Below are positions 22,850 through 33,609 of a stretch of 64,000 nucleotides of DNA, one piece after another. Both the position numbers and the translations under genes were made by a program. The DNA is from Deuterostichococcus epilithicus (lineage: Eukaryota > Chlorophyta > Trebouxiophyceae > Prasiolales > Stichococcaceae). The DNA is taken from assembly GCA_033439295.1 (NCBI GenBank), contig JAVTLE010000001.1, positions 2,356,001 to 2,420,000 of the forward strand, read 5' to 3'. The notes beneath the pieces were generated by a model. The model ran no database searches. It saw only the letters and a program-made list of their open reading frames with translations, and had not been told where the DNA came from. The first letter of the stretch is position 1. Each line of letters starts with the position of its first letter.

Positions 22850-23990
22850 GGGCTTCAGCAAAAGTTGCATGCCATCATGTGCACGGGTGCGTGCTGGAAA
22901 AGGGATCACCACCGCAGCGACCACAGCAGCAGCGATAAGCCGAGGCTCGGCAGGGCGGCTGGCGCAAGCAGAGCACCTGTGTTGTGCCGCGGCGGATGTC
23001 ATAGCGCAGCGCAGCAGCGCGCGACACCACCTCCGGCAGATGGTCCGGCAGAAGGGAATTTTTCCTCTCGCCGCGCAAGCTTTGCCAGCGCAAGGCAGCA
23101 GCCGTGCCGCATGGCCTCGTCCATGGTGCCGGCATCCGCCAGTTTCTGTGTCAGGAAGGTTGACAGTGGGCACGCCTTTTGCCAAACTGGCTGCTGTTGG
23201 TTGTAGAGATACGAGGCTGCACCGGAGTGCCTTGACCAGGCAACAAGACGGCCAAAGCTGAAACCACGTAACGACTCCAATACACATCTGGCTTGGGCGT
23301 GCCTGCAAGATGCTGGTGTGCAGCTCGCGGCCAGCCTCGGCTGGCAGCCGCACCGTCAACGCACCAGCGCTTTGATGGCTGCCCACCTGCGGCGTGTCAC
23401 AGTCAGAAAATTCAGCCAAGCTGTCGCACCAGCATACCAGCACAGCAGGCGTCACACTGTCCTGCCGCCGACGCAGCTATGCTGGCAAGTCTCCGAGTTC
23501 GCTTTGCTGTCTTCGGCAGCCGGAAACCCCACGGTACAGTAGCGACCACAGCAGAGCTCGCCACATGGTCTGTGTCATCAGGCAGCGATTTTCATTGAGA
23601 GGGCGTTACCTTGCAGCGCTCCAGCAGAGTCAGCGCTGGCCTTGTGTCGGCGGCCTGATTGGGAAAGATCCGTATGGAACTTCTGTCGGGCTCTGCGGCA
23701 CAGGCGAACCTGGCAGTCAGGAGGTGAGCAGAGGAGCAGTTGGCTTCCTCAGTTTCTGTAGTCCTCAGCACCTAGCGCGCGTGTGCCCAGCCAACGGCCA
23801 GAGCTTGCTCCTATTAGATGCGCTGGACTGGGTACGGACCCTGTCACCCTGTCAGCGGATCCTCAGGGTGGCCAGGGAAACACGGCTCGCACGGCAAACA
23901 AGGTAGAGTCTCACATGGAAATTGCGTGCAGGGTTGGCACTCGTCTGCACTGCCACAGGCTTCCTGCCAGCGGCCGCAACGCCAAGGACT
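22850..23990 (-). pseudogene. TBCD: tubulin-folding cofactor D fragment, copy T3 (direct duplicate of T2)
   Basis: Same exon set and order as 12,140-13,276 on the same strand: a short TLLERCK block, then GALTVRLPAEAGRELHTSIL, then GTMDEAMRHGCCLALAKLAR, then LLPDHLPEVVSRAAALRYDI. The donor used after TSILQARPSQ in T2 (GT at 12,571-12,570) is AT here (23,287-23,286), and the frame change after LARR is shared with T2. Both features mark it as a non-functional relic. The family protein is a large HEAT-repeat tubulin chaperone, of which only the central third is represented. Confidence 0.65.
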
Positions 23991-23999
23991 CGCCAGTCT

Positions 24000-25680
24000 G
24001 TGATCATCTGCGACACCGAGGCTGTCCTGCTGCTGAGAGATTGTCCCTCGCAGTGCGCCGCAGCAACCGCCTGCTGCGCAGAGGGCGCCGCTGTCCAACG
24101 CCCAAATGGCCCCCTGTCGTCGACCTCCCGTGCCACCCAGATGTTCTGCTGAGCCAAAGGGTGCGCACCGCTGGAGCTCTTGAGCCTGACCACGACACGA
24201 TTACTGATGGCACTGCGGGTAGCGCAGTCACTTCAAAAGTAGACCCGGCAGGGTGCAGTGGTGATGCGAATTGGCACTGCTGCGGCTTGGTCCAGCAGCT
24301 GGTCTACTCACCTAAACATGGCGCTCTCGTGGCGGCGTGTCAGTGGAGGCGCTTTGAGCCCTCCAACCAGCGTGGCCGGAGAGCTGCGCTTGCGAGTCTC
24401 GACATCCTGACACACTTGAAGAGATAGGTTGCACTGCCGGAAGGCGGGACGCATGCCTGGAAGACGGAGATGCGGGTGCTAACCAGGGGCCAGGTCGCCA
24501 GGCTGGCCTTGGTGAAACCTGACGGCGCAGACATGTGCAACATCGCCACCAAGTCCGCCTACGCATGCATTGAATGAGGAACCAAAAAAATAGTGAGGCC
24601 GCTACTGATGAAGTCCTGCATCAGGGCATGGATCCTCTGTAGCGATGGGTGGTGTAAGCCTAAATCCCGGCTCTACTCTGCTGCAGTAGCAAAGGGAACG
24701 GAAGAGCTCTTTCATGTCCATGTGCCTGCCGCCCATCCGCTGCAGTAGGTGACCTATCTGGTGCACAAAGGCACAAAGCCACATGCTATGACCACCCCAG
24801 CAGCAATAGCTCAGGCGGCTCGGTTCCACGTGATCCACGTAATGACTCTGGCTGCTGGTCAGAGAGCATGCAATGGCCATGCAAACTCAAACAGAAGAAG
24901 GTACTCACGAAGGACACGCGACTGAAGAGCACGATTGCATGCAGCCGCTGCCCCTCCTCCACATTGTCCTAGCCGCCGATGCGCACCCAAGCCCAGCAGA
25001 GGTAGCACCACCCGCGCCGCCTGGCTACCTGCCACCACCAGGCGGCGCCGCCAGGTGGGCAGTGGCGGTGTGGGGTCCCTGCGCGCAGGGGCTGCGACGT
25101 TCGTGACACGACACCATTCCCTGTGCCTGCAAAGGCGCGCGGCAGCCACAAGCAGCCGCGCCTACTGCAGCGTGCGGCGCCTGGTCATTGCAGTGCTGGT
25201 GACCTCGGCGCCGCCACCATGTGCACTCTGCAGATGCAGTCAGCCGCTCTGGGATCCTCGTCTGCCGTTGATGGACAATTGAGACAGGAGAACGCCGTGG
25301 GTTTGCGGGCGTCGACATGTTCATGTGGCGACAACACGCCCCTCTGGATGTAGATGGAGAATCAGGATGTGTCCAGCTGTAGTATTGGCAGACAACTCCC
25401 TCCTGCGGCAATGCCGGATGTAGGACGGCTCAGCACATACATTGGCAGTGGCTATGACGCCAAAATACATAGCAGAGGTGAGGTCTGGGCTGAAAGGCGG
25501 CGCAAATTTCACAAGAGATTGCGTATCAACACGGAAGGTTCTCGCGTTTAGCCCATCGAAGCTGCTAGAGCTGCTGCACTCGCTTCACGTCAGGTGCAGC
25601 TCAATCAACACGTGCTGAACATAACGCGAGCTGTGCCATTAGGTACTAACAATACCGACCTTAATGCACTAATCTCAACA
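24000..25680. other. host-like fragments, no firm gene
   Basis: A minus-strand frame near 24,193-24,060 reads IWVAREVDDRGPFGRWTAA and may be an exon continuing the T3 neighbourhood. From 24,890 to 25,280 both strands have long frames rich in Pro, Ala and His without motifs. Nothing else stands out. Confidence 0.3.
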
Positions 25681-25689
25681 ATGCAGCAG

Positions 25690-26160
25690 TGAGAAATCTG
25701 TCGATTACCATCACCCTGCATCGCTCCGCACTTTACTCACAGTGCACGCATCAGCCGTCGTTGCTCATCGTGCACTATAAGGTGGTAGGTGTTACCGTGC
25801 ATCATGGCATGGCAGACGGATGCAGTATAGCATCGGCGCGGAAGCACCAGGCTTGGCCAGAGATACAAGGGTAGATCCATCAGACTTGACAGCGGTGCTA
25901 CTCAGCGTCGTTGAAGTGTTTTGAGTGCTAAGACGCACCGCGTAAGAATGGCGCACACGACGTGATGACCATGCACAGGCACGCACGCGTAAAGGCAGCC
26001 GTCTGGGTCCTGTCCTCGGAAAACTGCGCGCGGGATCGCACAGTGAGAGGCGCGTAACGCATGAGGTGCGATATCCAAACCTCCTACAATCCCGTGAAAT
26101 ATTCGGGCGCGCCAGCTGTCGTCTCGTGAATGTGACATGTCACATGGCTGACTTGCGTAA
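25690..26160 (+). repeat. orphan 5'-flank copy of the lysozyme-like cassette
   Basis: The segment holds the words GCATCGGCGCGGAAGCACCA and GAGAGGCGCGT and the CCTACAATCCCGTGAAAT block, all shared with the upstream flanks of the gene copies at 41.8, 49.2, 54.2 and 60.9 kb and in the same orientation as those. The gene that should lie to its left is absent, so this is a partial sixth copy. Confidence 0.65.
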
Positions 26161-26407
26161 CTCCTCGACGCTGCCTTGCTGTCCTAGCCTCCGAGCAAGG
26201 TGGACAGGTGGACCCTGCAATAACGTGACACCCGCGCCTGAGTTATACAAACGCCGTGCCGAGGGAATTCCAGTATCTGCCGGCAGCACTCGTGGCGAGG
26301 GACAGCATAACCTGAACCCCACGCCTGAGTGCCAATTCAAGCGTTGGCGAGGATGATACATTCCGAAGGGATGGCCCATGACAAGGCGTCGTTGTCTGAA
26401 GCCTTGC

Positions 26408-26665
26408 TCACCTACCCGCTGACAGGGGCGCTCGTGGGAGCCAGCGTTCACTGGCGCTCTGATTGAGCTGCCAACAGGTTGGCGGCAGCAAGCGGCATCG
26501 ACAACACTGTCGACTCAGATCAGATTGTTTGACAGCCAGATCACCTATCCGCTGACGGGTAGACCCTCTCTGGTATTCAGCGTTCACCAGCTGCCGGATC
26601 AATTTGCCTCAAGGTCAGTGGCGGCAGAGAGCGGCGTCGGCAGGTCGACCTGCTGCAACATAGGC
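26408..26665. repeat. two-unit tandem repeat, period about 131 bases
   Basis: Two diverged units begin with similar CTCACCTACCCGCTGAC and ATCACCTATCCGCTGAC words (26,408 and 26,540) and share AGCGTTCAC and GCTGCC blocks. An inverted pair of similar units lies at 63,330-63,590, so the tandem structure predates the large duplication of this flank. Confidence 0.6.
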
Positions 26666-27880
26666 GTACAAAATGTCAAAAGCCACGAAATCAGGCTCGA
26701 AAACCAAAGGTGCCTGAAAAGGACGCAATACTGCTCTGCTGCCGTCGCTGCAGCGCTAATAGCTCCGTGCCGGGCTCTGGCCTCACCGCCATCGCGGCCC
26801 CAGTCCTGAGCTTGGCAAGGGCGGGTGAAAGTGCGCGCGCTCACGCTCTGCAGTTTCAGCCTGTAGTGGGCTGATTCCACCAGCGGCTTTTGCGAAGGGC
26901 GCATAAAACGGAGCTGCCGCATATTGCCAGCAGGATTTTGTGCATCGCTGCCACGTGCCATGAACGCCATGCTTGCATGCCTGAGGCTACTGCAAAGTGT
27001 AGAGTTCGTTGCGCGAGGCCGTCGGTTCTGGTCCTCGGCTGTGCAGTGCAGGTTTTCAAGGCGATGGGTGGTTTCGCCGCGTGCAGTTCGGTCATGGCGG
27101 CAGCGGCCAGCCGCGTCAGCAACCAGCATCGAGGACGATGAGGCTGGCCGCGTTAGCAGCCGGCATTGAGGATGTTGATGCTGCGGTGAATGTTGGTGGC
27201 GATGCAATGATAGTGATGAATGACGCGCGGCGGAAGCGGTGGATGGCACTCAACAGTATCAATTCTGGTGGCTGTTGCATGGTTGTCGGTGCTTCAACGT
27301 CCCATCTGATGATCTGGTGGGACACCGTTGCAACATGTTTGGTTGACACACTCGTCAGATCTACTATTTTCTGCATCCACCCTCATCAGCATGAGTGAGG
27401 CTGAAAAGATGTAAAACACTCTCTCTCTCTTTGATCCGCCAAAGGCGATCAAAATAAAAGTCAACATGGAAACCTGCCCAAGTTGAGATGGAGGCAAGAA
27501 CATCTCGGAGATGGAAAGGAAGAAGAGAGGCCCCTCTTGGCCGTTAATGCTGAGAGCTCACAATTCAACTATCTTTTGACATTTCTGGGGTAAGATCGCA
27601 CAGGCATGTATTGTTAGCGTTTGCCTGTCCAACCTGTATCTTTAGCCTTCGATCAGTCTTTGCAAACAAAAAGCCTTCTCACAATCCGTCGTGCAATGGC
27701 CGATCATGGCCAAACCCTGACCAATAGTTCATTACAGACCCAATTACCCTGCAGGGGAAGGGGCGGGGGATTTATGTAAGCCGGTTACAAATCAGTCCGT
27801 ATGGCGGCATCTGGCATCCCGATATGTCACGAGATCGTAGGAGGATGCAACCCGGGCGGCACGCGCCTCTCACATTGAAT
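26666..27880. other. distal flank of cassette copy 1, non-coding
   Basis: Blocks here match other loci. The segment 26,870-27,010 matches 62,990-63,130 inverted, 27,060-27,410 matches 47,980-48,290 in direct orientation, and 27,490-27,570 matches 62,040-62,110 and 50,380-50,450 inverted. The GTAAGCCGG block at 27,776 lies just past the small divergent frame. No independent gene is supported. Confidence 0.5.
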
Positions 27881-28033
27881 TTACAGTGGGGTTGCATGCA
27901 CTTTACTGGCTGAAGTCAGGGCCCAAAACGGAAGCGCAATGGCAGTGTGAGCGAGGTCGCGCCCCGCGTCATACGCAGTGCGTCTTGCTTTGCCGAACTC
28001 ATAAAATGCACCCTTGAATTTCTGGTCGATCAT
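27881..28033 (-). CDS. small divergent reading frame of cassette copy 1 (50 aa)
   Basis: From the ATG at 28,033 the frame reads MIDQKFKGAFYEFGKARRTA, then YDAGRDLAHTAIALPFWALT, ending HATPL and a stop. The copy at 61,572-61,724 has the same length and 43 of 50 identical residues. It points away from the lysozyme-like gene, with 660 bases between the two ATGs. The differences between the two copies are not clearly biased to synonymous sites, and the equivalent frames at 49.8 and 54.9 kb are broken, so it may be a passenger rather than a working gene. No family is recognised. Residues 30-40 are mildly hydrophobic, but there is no clear membrane helix. Confidence 0.4.
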   Translation of the reverse strand: MIDQKFKGAFYEFGKARRTAYDAGRDLAHTAIALPFWALTSASKVHATPL

Positions 28034-28693
28034 GGTGCTTCCGCACCAAAATTCCGTGCATCTGCCTTGCGTTTCGCGCCACCCTATGCCTGTTGCACAA
28101 GTTACAGTGCGCGTAAGCGAGGGTTGCCTCCACTTCGTGAAATCGCAGATGAGCACAAGTACAAGCTGCAGGCCGCGGCGTGTGATAAGACCCGCTCAGT
28201 GTTGTATATCGCTAGCTAGCGTGCTCGACTTTCTCGCGGCTCGGAGTTTGCGTGTAGCTGGATGCCGTCCTTTACTCCTACTAGCCTACGTAGGGCGTCA
28301 GCAGAGCACAGCCTGGCGGCACGTCACACAGATCATGCTGGTGCCGGACCCATCTGAACTTAAGGGTTGCGCTTGCAGGTGCACACACGTAGAAGTGAAC
28401 GCCGCAACGAGAGCTCTCGGATTTGCTGCAAAAATATATGTAAAGGTGCGACAGAATGGTGGTCCAAGGCTTGCAAACAGCCATTCCGATGCCGCACGTT
28501 ACTTGCCAATTGCTTGCCTCGAGTCCTGTCATCAGCTGCGACAATTTAATGCTTGAGAAACCAGCGCAGCCCCCTGGCCTGCTTTGGACTCGACTCAGCC
28601 TGCCATTATGCACGGACTTAACCCCACATGCCTAGACTTCGCACCAACATTTAGCGATGTGCTGGGTGCATCGCAGGGCACCAGGTCCGAACA
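28034..28693. promoter_or_regulatory. intergenic region between divergent frames, cassette copy 1
   Basis: Conserved in all five cassettes at roughly 600-680 bases. A TATA-like AATATATGTAAAGGTGCGAC at 28,434 corresponds to the plus-strand CACCTTTATATAG at 61,157 (read on the minus strand), about 245-260 bases upstream of each gene start. A divergent promoter is inference. Confidence 0.35.
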
Positions 28694-29266
28694 ATGGGCC
28701 CTCCGGCTTGGCCGAGCGCCAGCAAAGAGAAATTCAATCTCAAGGCCAGCGGTGTGTCCAAGTTCAAGATGAACCACTACGGGGATTTGCTGGCGAAAAA
28801 CAAGGCGAAGCTGTGGCGCTCAATGAGCAGCTCCAGGCTGAAGCTTTCAGACCAGGAGAAGTGCCTCCTGGTTGCGGTGGCAATGCAGGAGACGCAGCAC
28901 ATGGACCTTTCCGAGCGCGACAGCAGGAAGGATGGCACCCCTGCCGCCAACGTGTCTATCTTCAACATGAATATCTACATGCTGAGGCAGCTGGGGTACA
29001 AGGGCAAAAACGAAGGCGCCTACCTCAACACGGAGCCCAGTCTCCCCATTGCCCTCAAATACGCAATCCTGGCTATCCGCACATGGGGGGCCAAGCGTTT
29101 CCTGGACTTCCACCGCGGCGGGGCCACTGGGTTCAAAGATGGCAAAAGTTTCGACTGTCAGGGCTACAGAAATGCCATCCACGTCATGCTGCCGATGCTG
29201 ATGAAAGATAAGGCGCTGGCGAGCAGCAATGGCGTGCGCATTGACATATTCGTCCCTATACAGTAG
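28694..29266 (+). CDS. lysozyme-like (?) family protein, copy 1 (190 aa)
   Basis: One uninterrupted frame. The N-terminus (MGPPAWPSASKEKFNLKA) has no signal peptide. A variable basic segment follows, then LLAKNKAKLWRSMSSSRLKL, EKCLLVAVAMQET, HMDLSERD, SIFNMNIYMLRQLGY, a long-helix region with IRTWGAKRFLDFHRGG, and SFDCQGYRNAI. From memory, this pattern (a helix ending in '(A)MQET', 'SIFNxN', 'WGxxRxLxFHRGGxTxF', 'YRNxI') resembles uncharacterised proteins of filamentous fungi suspected of a lysozyme-like fold. The Glu of MQET is the candidate catalytic residue. That link is from pattern memory, not a search. The gene is the only plus-strand copy; upstream it has the small divergent frame. The copies at 41, 48, 53 and 60 kb keep the same frame, which argues for real coding. 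An upstream exon with an export signal cannot be excluded. Confidence 0.75.
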   Translation: MGPPAWPSASKEKFNLKASGVSKFKMNHYGDLLAKNKAKLWRSMSSSRLKLSDQEKCLLVAVAMQETQHMDLSERDSRKDGTPAANVSIFNMNIYMLRQLGYKGKNEGAYLNTEPSLPIALKYAILAIRTWGAKRFLDFHRGGATGFKDGKSFDCQGYRNAIHVMLPMLMKDKALASSNGVRIDIFVPIQ

Positions 29267-29590
29267 TATAGCCAAGTCGCAGCCGCGCATGCATCAGAGA
29301 CTGCAAGGACAAAACGCTTTTGCAGATCTACCCGCAAGGGCGTGTGATGAGCCGCCAAAATAACATGGAGGTTAATATGGACCCTCAATGAAGAATCAAG
29401 GTGAAGCTGAAGTTACCTGAATGATTGAAATGGATACACCACCGCACGAAACACTGCGAAGACGAGAGCTTTTGCAAATTTGTTTACACGATGAAGTTTA
29501 AACGTTGAAGCTGAAGGTTCTTGAATGACGGAAAGGACACGCTCTGAAACACTTGCCAGAAGCTGATAATGCACTGTTGTGAAGTTGGAG
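29267..29590 (+). other. 3' flank of cassette copy 1
   Basis: Downstream of the stop, 29,400-29,580 matches the 3' flanks of the other copies in their own orientation (for example 48,340-48,540 and 60,060-60,230), with words such as CAGCTTCAACGTT. The cassette similarity ends near 29,590, which marks the 3' edge of the unit. Confidence 0.6.
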
Positions 29591-29652
29591 CTTTGTACGG
29601 AAGAATCACTGATGATGATAGGTGAAACTTAAATGATGCAGGCAGTGCAACA

Positions 29653-29907
29653 CTATAGTATCTGCTGCAAAAACTCAACTTCATGCATGCTTGGTCCATG
29701 AACGAACTGGATCAAAGGATCTACCGTGCTCCCCTCAACCGTCTGCTCGTCACTGATCTGCACGCTCGTCTCATCGAACGTTTTTAGACGGCTCAATTCT
29801 CTGCGCATGCAGTGTGCCAGAATCCCGAGGGATCCAATTACGTGCAACATCGAGCATTTCCATCCAAATAACAAGAACCTGTTGTTATTGGCGGCAAAGG
29901 TCAATTG
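29653..29907 (-). CDS. possible terminal exon of an unidentified gene
   Basis: After an acceptor (GCGTGCGCAG) the minus strand reads QLTFAANNNRFLLFGWKCSM and later RRELSRLKTFDETSVQISDE, ending FLQQIL and a stop, 85 codons with a balanced composition. It lies between cassette copy 1 and the chromovirus relic and matches no other part of the window. No family recognised; it may be a unique-copy exon or part of a repeat not otherwise seen here. Confidence 0.35.
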   Translation of the reverse strand, partial: QLTFAANNNRFLLFGWKCSMLHVIGSLGILAHCMRRELSRLKTFDETSVQISDEQTVEGSTVDPLIQFVHGPSMHEVEFLQQIL

Positions 29908-29984
29908 CTGCGCACGCTCGGTGCACACGTTCATGACTGCCTCTATCTGGAGTCTCCTGGAGTCTCCCTACTTCGGGCCACCGC

Positions 29985-30640
29985 CGCCCTGACTGCGGTT
30001 GTTTACACGCGACGAAGCTGGCCTGATTGTCCACGGGGCCCTTTCTACTCGAATGCCGTCATCGTTTCTAGCGGCTACGCCTCTAACCTGCTTGTCGGCT
30101 CAACCAACTTGACATCATGTGTTGGCAGAGACTGTGACCAATCCTTCGTGGTTCCTGGTTCCACTAGCTACCAACATGTTGTCCCATCCAGCTGGTCCCT
30201 CAGAAATAAACGCACCTAAAGTTGTCAACATGTTGTACAGAGACACTATAGCAGTTGCCCATGATAGGCAAGGCTAGGTAAGAGGTAGTATCATGTACGA
30301 GAGGAGATTGCGGGGAAGGGAGCACGCACGGTGGATGTCCTGCTGTGCGTGGGCGACTGAATGTAGATGGCTGGATCTCTACCGGCTGTTACAAGTGTCC
30401 AGGGATGCGGGAGTTCGAAGGCAGGTGCTGCAAATGGGATTGTGTCCCGAACCGTCGGAAAGCAAGCAGGGTGACACGAACAAACGAGGAATGTTCAAGG
30501 CACTGACAGGGTCTAATGACTAAACACCGTAGGTCCTGCTGTTAGTGTTGCCTAAGGGCTCCTCCAGTAGCACGATTGCTACATTCTCCTCCACTCCTTC
30601 TAAGCGTCGCCCCGACGCTTGGTTCTCGCTTGCGTCCTCC
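29985..30640. other. unassigned stretch beside the chromovirus relic
   Basis: No gene supported. The stretch between roughly 29,990 and 30,240 could be part of the element's non-coding end, but no matching second copy (LTR partner) was found in the window. Confidence 0.25.
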
Positions 30641-33609
30641 TCACAGCTTCTTGCTCTTGAGGAACTGTTTGCCGAGTGTGTTGAGGTTGTGCCAGGGTTC
30701 CCACGAATTATTCTCCGGCGGAAAGCCATCCCACTTGACGAGGTATTGGGTTGACTTTGAGCCGTTGCGGTTCTTGACAATTCTGGTCGCCAGGACATCC
30801 TCGATTTCCCAGACGCCTCGTTGCATCCGCGTCTCTTGCCTTGTCTTCAGGCACGGCGCCACAGGCCGTCCAGCGAAGGCCTCGGTCTCGTGGAACGGTT
30901 GCAAATTGCTGACGTGGAACACTGGGTGTATCTTCCAGTCCCTTGGAAGCTCCAGCTTGAAGGCTACATCGTTGTGAGGATGGCGATTTTGAACGGTCCC
31001 GCAAATCTGGCACACAGTTTGTATGCGGGTCCAATGTTGATCGGCGTGTGTTCCGTTGAGAGTCGGACCTTGTCCCCGACTGCGAACGTCACTTCTTTTC
31101 TGGTGCGGTCCGCATTCTTGGCTTGATGTTGCTGTGCTGCCTTGATATGTTTCTTGGCGGTAGCGATTGCGGTCTGTCTGGTGTTCAGGAATTGCGCGAC
31201 GGCTGGCAACCTGGTGTCTGTTGTCGCCAGTAGCGACGCCGGTGTAGCTGGCTCTCGTCCGTGGATCATCCCCAGAGGTGACAGCTTGGTTGAAGCCTGC
31301 TTGGACGAGTTGATGGCGAACTGAACCGACGCCAGGTGTTCGTCCTAGTCGTTCTGCAGGTCGTTGACGAAGTTGCGCAGGATCTGCTCCACTGTGCGGT
31401 TGGCTCTTTCTGTCAGGCCGTCCGTTTGCGGGTGGTAGGCTGTTGACATCGGGAGAGTTGTGCCCATGCACTTCCACAGCTCCTGCCAGAACTTGGCGGT
31501 GAACCGCGGGTCGCGGTCCGAGACAATGGATGTTGGCATGCCGTAGTGCATGAAGATATTTTCGTAGAACAGGGTGGCCGCTACTTCTGCCTTCACGTTG
31601 GTGGTCGTTGGAATCAGAGTCGTCAGTCTGGACAGGCGGTCGACAACTACGAAGAGTGCATCGTGCCCGCGCTGTGTCTCCGGCAGTTGGGTGATGAAGT
31701 CCATGCTGACGCTCTCAAAAGGGTAGTCTGGTATGGGCAATGGCTTCAGCAATCCCCCCTTCCGCTGGTTGCTTGGTTTGTTTCTCTGGCACAGTTCGCA
31801 GGTCTTCACATAGAGCCGAACATCGTCCACCATGTTGGGCCAATAGAATAGGTGTTGTAGTGCGGCGAGGGTCTTGTCCACTCCCAGGTGTCCATGCATC
31901 GGCGTGTCGTGGAACTCGGTGAGCAGCCGTTGCCGCAGCTCCCGTCCATCTGGAATGTAGAGTCGCCCGTTGTAGGTCCAGAGATCATTGTCCTTCTCCA
32001 TCCTAACGTCTTGGCTTCCCAGGTTCTTGGTACTGTCGTCTGAATCGTAGGCTGCGATGATGTCTTGCTTGATCTTGGGGTCCATGGCCGCGAATGAGAT
32101 GCCGGCCATCGTCACGTAGTCTAGTGATATCCCCTTAGTCGGCAGGTGGTCCGCCCGGCGGGATAACGCGTCTGCCACCACATTTTCCTTGCCCTTCATG
32201 TACTCGATCGTGTACTCGAACTCCGAGGCGAACTCTTGCCAGCGGGCCTGCCTTGGGGTGAGATGAGGTTGGGTCTCGAGGTATTTCAGGGACTGGTGGT
32301 CGGTGTAGATCGTCACTTGGTCTTTCGTCTGGCCATGAAGATACGTCCGCCATTGTCGTAGGGCGTGAATGACCGCCAGCGTCTCGCGTTCATGGGTGGC
32401 GTAACGCCGTTCTGCCGGGTTGAGATTCCGGCTCTCGTAGGCCACCGGTCGAAGCTTTCCCTCGAACTCTTGTTGTAGCACAGCTCCAATAGCATAGCCA
32501 GAGGCGTCCGTTGTGATGACGAAGCTGCCAGCAGGGTCCGCTGTCATCAACACCGGTGCGGTTGTCACTGTTGCCTTCAGCCTGTCAAAGGCCTCCTGAT
32601 GTTGCTTGGTCCAATGTAATGCCTGAGCCTTCTTGGTGAGGTCGTTGAGTCGAGCGGTGATGGAAAAGTAGTTCTTGATGTATTTCCGATAAAAATTGAC
32701 AAATCCTAGGAAGGCCCGTACTTCAGTCACGCTGGTAGGCGGCGGCCAGTCCTGAATGGCTTTGATCTTGGTCGGCTCCATCTTCAAGCCGTCGACGCCA
32801 ATAATGTGTCCCAGGAACTCCACTTTCGTCCTGAAGAACTCGCACTTGTTCGCCTTGGCATACAGCTGATGCGCCTGTAGCTTGCCCAGTACTTGCCGCA
32901 GGTGTTGGTCATGTTCTTCCACTGTCTTGCTGAAGATGAGGATGTCGTCGAGGTAGACAATGACAAAATCGTATAGGAATGTTCGTAGGATCTCGTTCAT
33001 CAGGGTCATGAAAGTGGCAGGCGCGTTGCTCAGACCGAAGGGCATGACCAAATATTCGTAGTGCCCGTAGCGCGTTGTGAAGGCCGTCTTTTCAATGTCT
33101 CTTGGATAGATCTTCAATTGGTTGTATGCCTGGCAAATGTCGATTTTGCTCATCACCTTGGCGCCGTGCAGTCGGTCTAGCATGTCCTCTGTGCGTGGCA
33201 GGGGGTAGCGGTTCTTGATGGTCTTGGCGTTCAAGCCCCGGTAGTCGATGCACATCCTCATTGGGCCGTCCTTCTTTTTCACGAATAGCACAGGCGCGGC
33301 CCAGGGCGACTTGCTCGGTCGGATGATGCCCTTGGCGAGGCAGTCGTCCAGTTGCTTCTTCATCTCGTCCAGCTCTGAGTAGGATAGTCGATAGTATGGT
33401 CTGGAAAGTGGTGTAGTGCCGTCCACCAGGTCGATGTGGTGGTCCACGGTCCGGTCCGGCGGTAGCTCGGTTGGCAAAGAGTCTAAGAAGACTGACTTGA
33501 AGTCCTTCATCAAGCGCTCCTCCCTCCCCTCCGTATTTGGCGCCCTGGGCGCGGTATGCGGAATAGGCGACGGCACTGCTCCATCTTGTACTTGTATAGT
33601 GTGGTGCAA
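30641..33609 (-). mobile_element. Ty3/gypsy chromovirus (Metaviridae) relic
   Basis: A minus-strand pol region shows reverse transcriptase (motifs such as YLDDIL in the palm), RNase H, an integrase with its zinc-binding and DDE core regions (about 33,600-31,345), and a C-terminal chromodomain (about 30,800-30,641). The chromodomain places it in the chromovirus branch. It is a fossil: broken in about one or two places and without recognisable gag-protease part or LTR pair. The 5' edge abuts the MITE that starts at 33,599. Conservation of pol motifs suggests a fairly recent insertion. Confidence 0.9.

Noticed and set aside
29990-30240. LTR of the chromovirus relic
   Set aside because: No second copy in the window and no clear terminal pair, so the assignment would be a guess.
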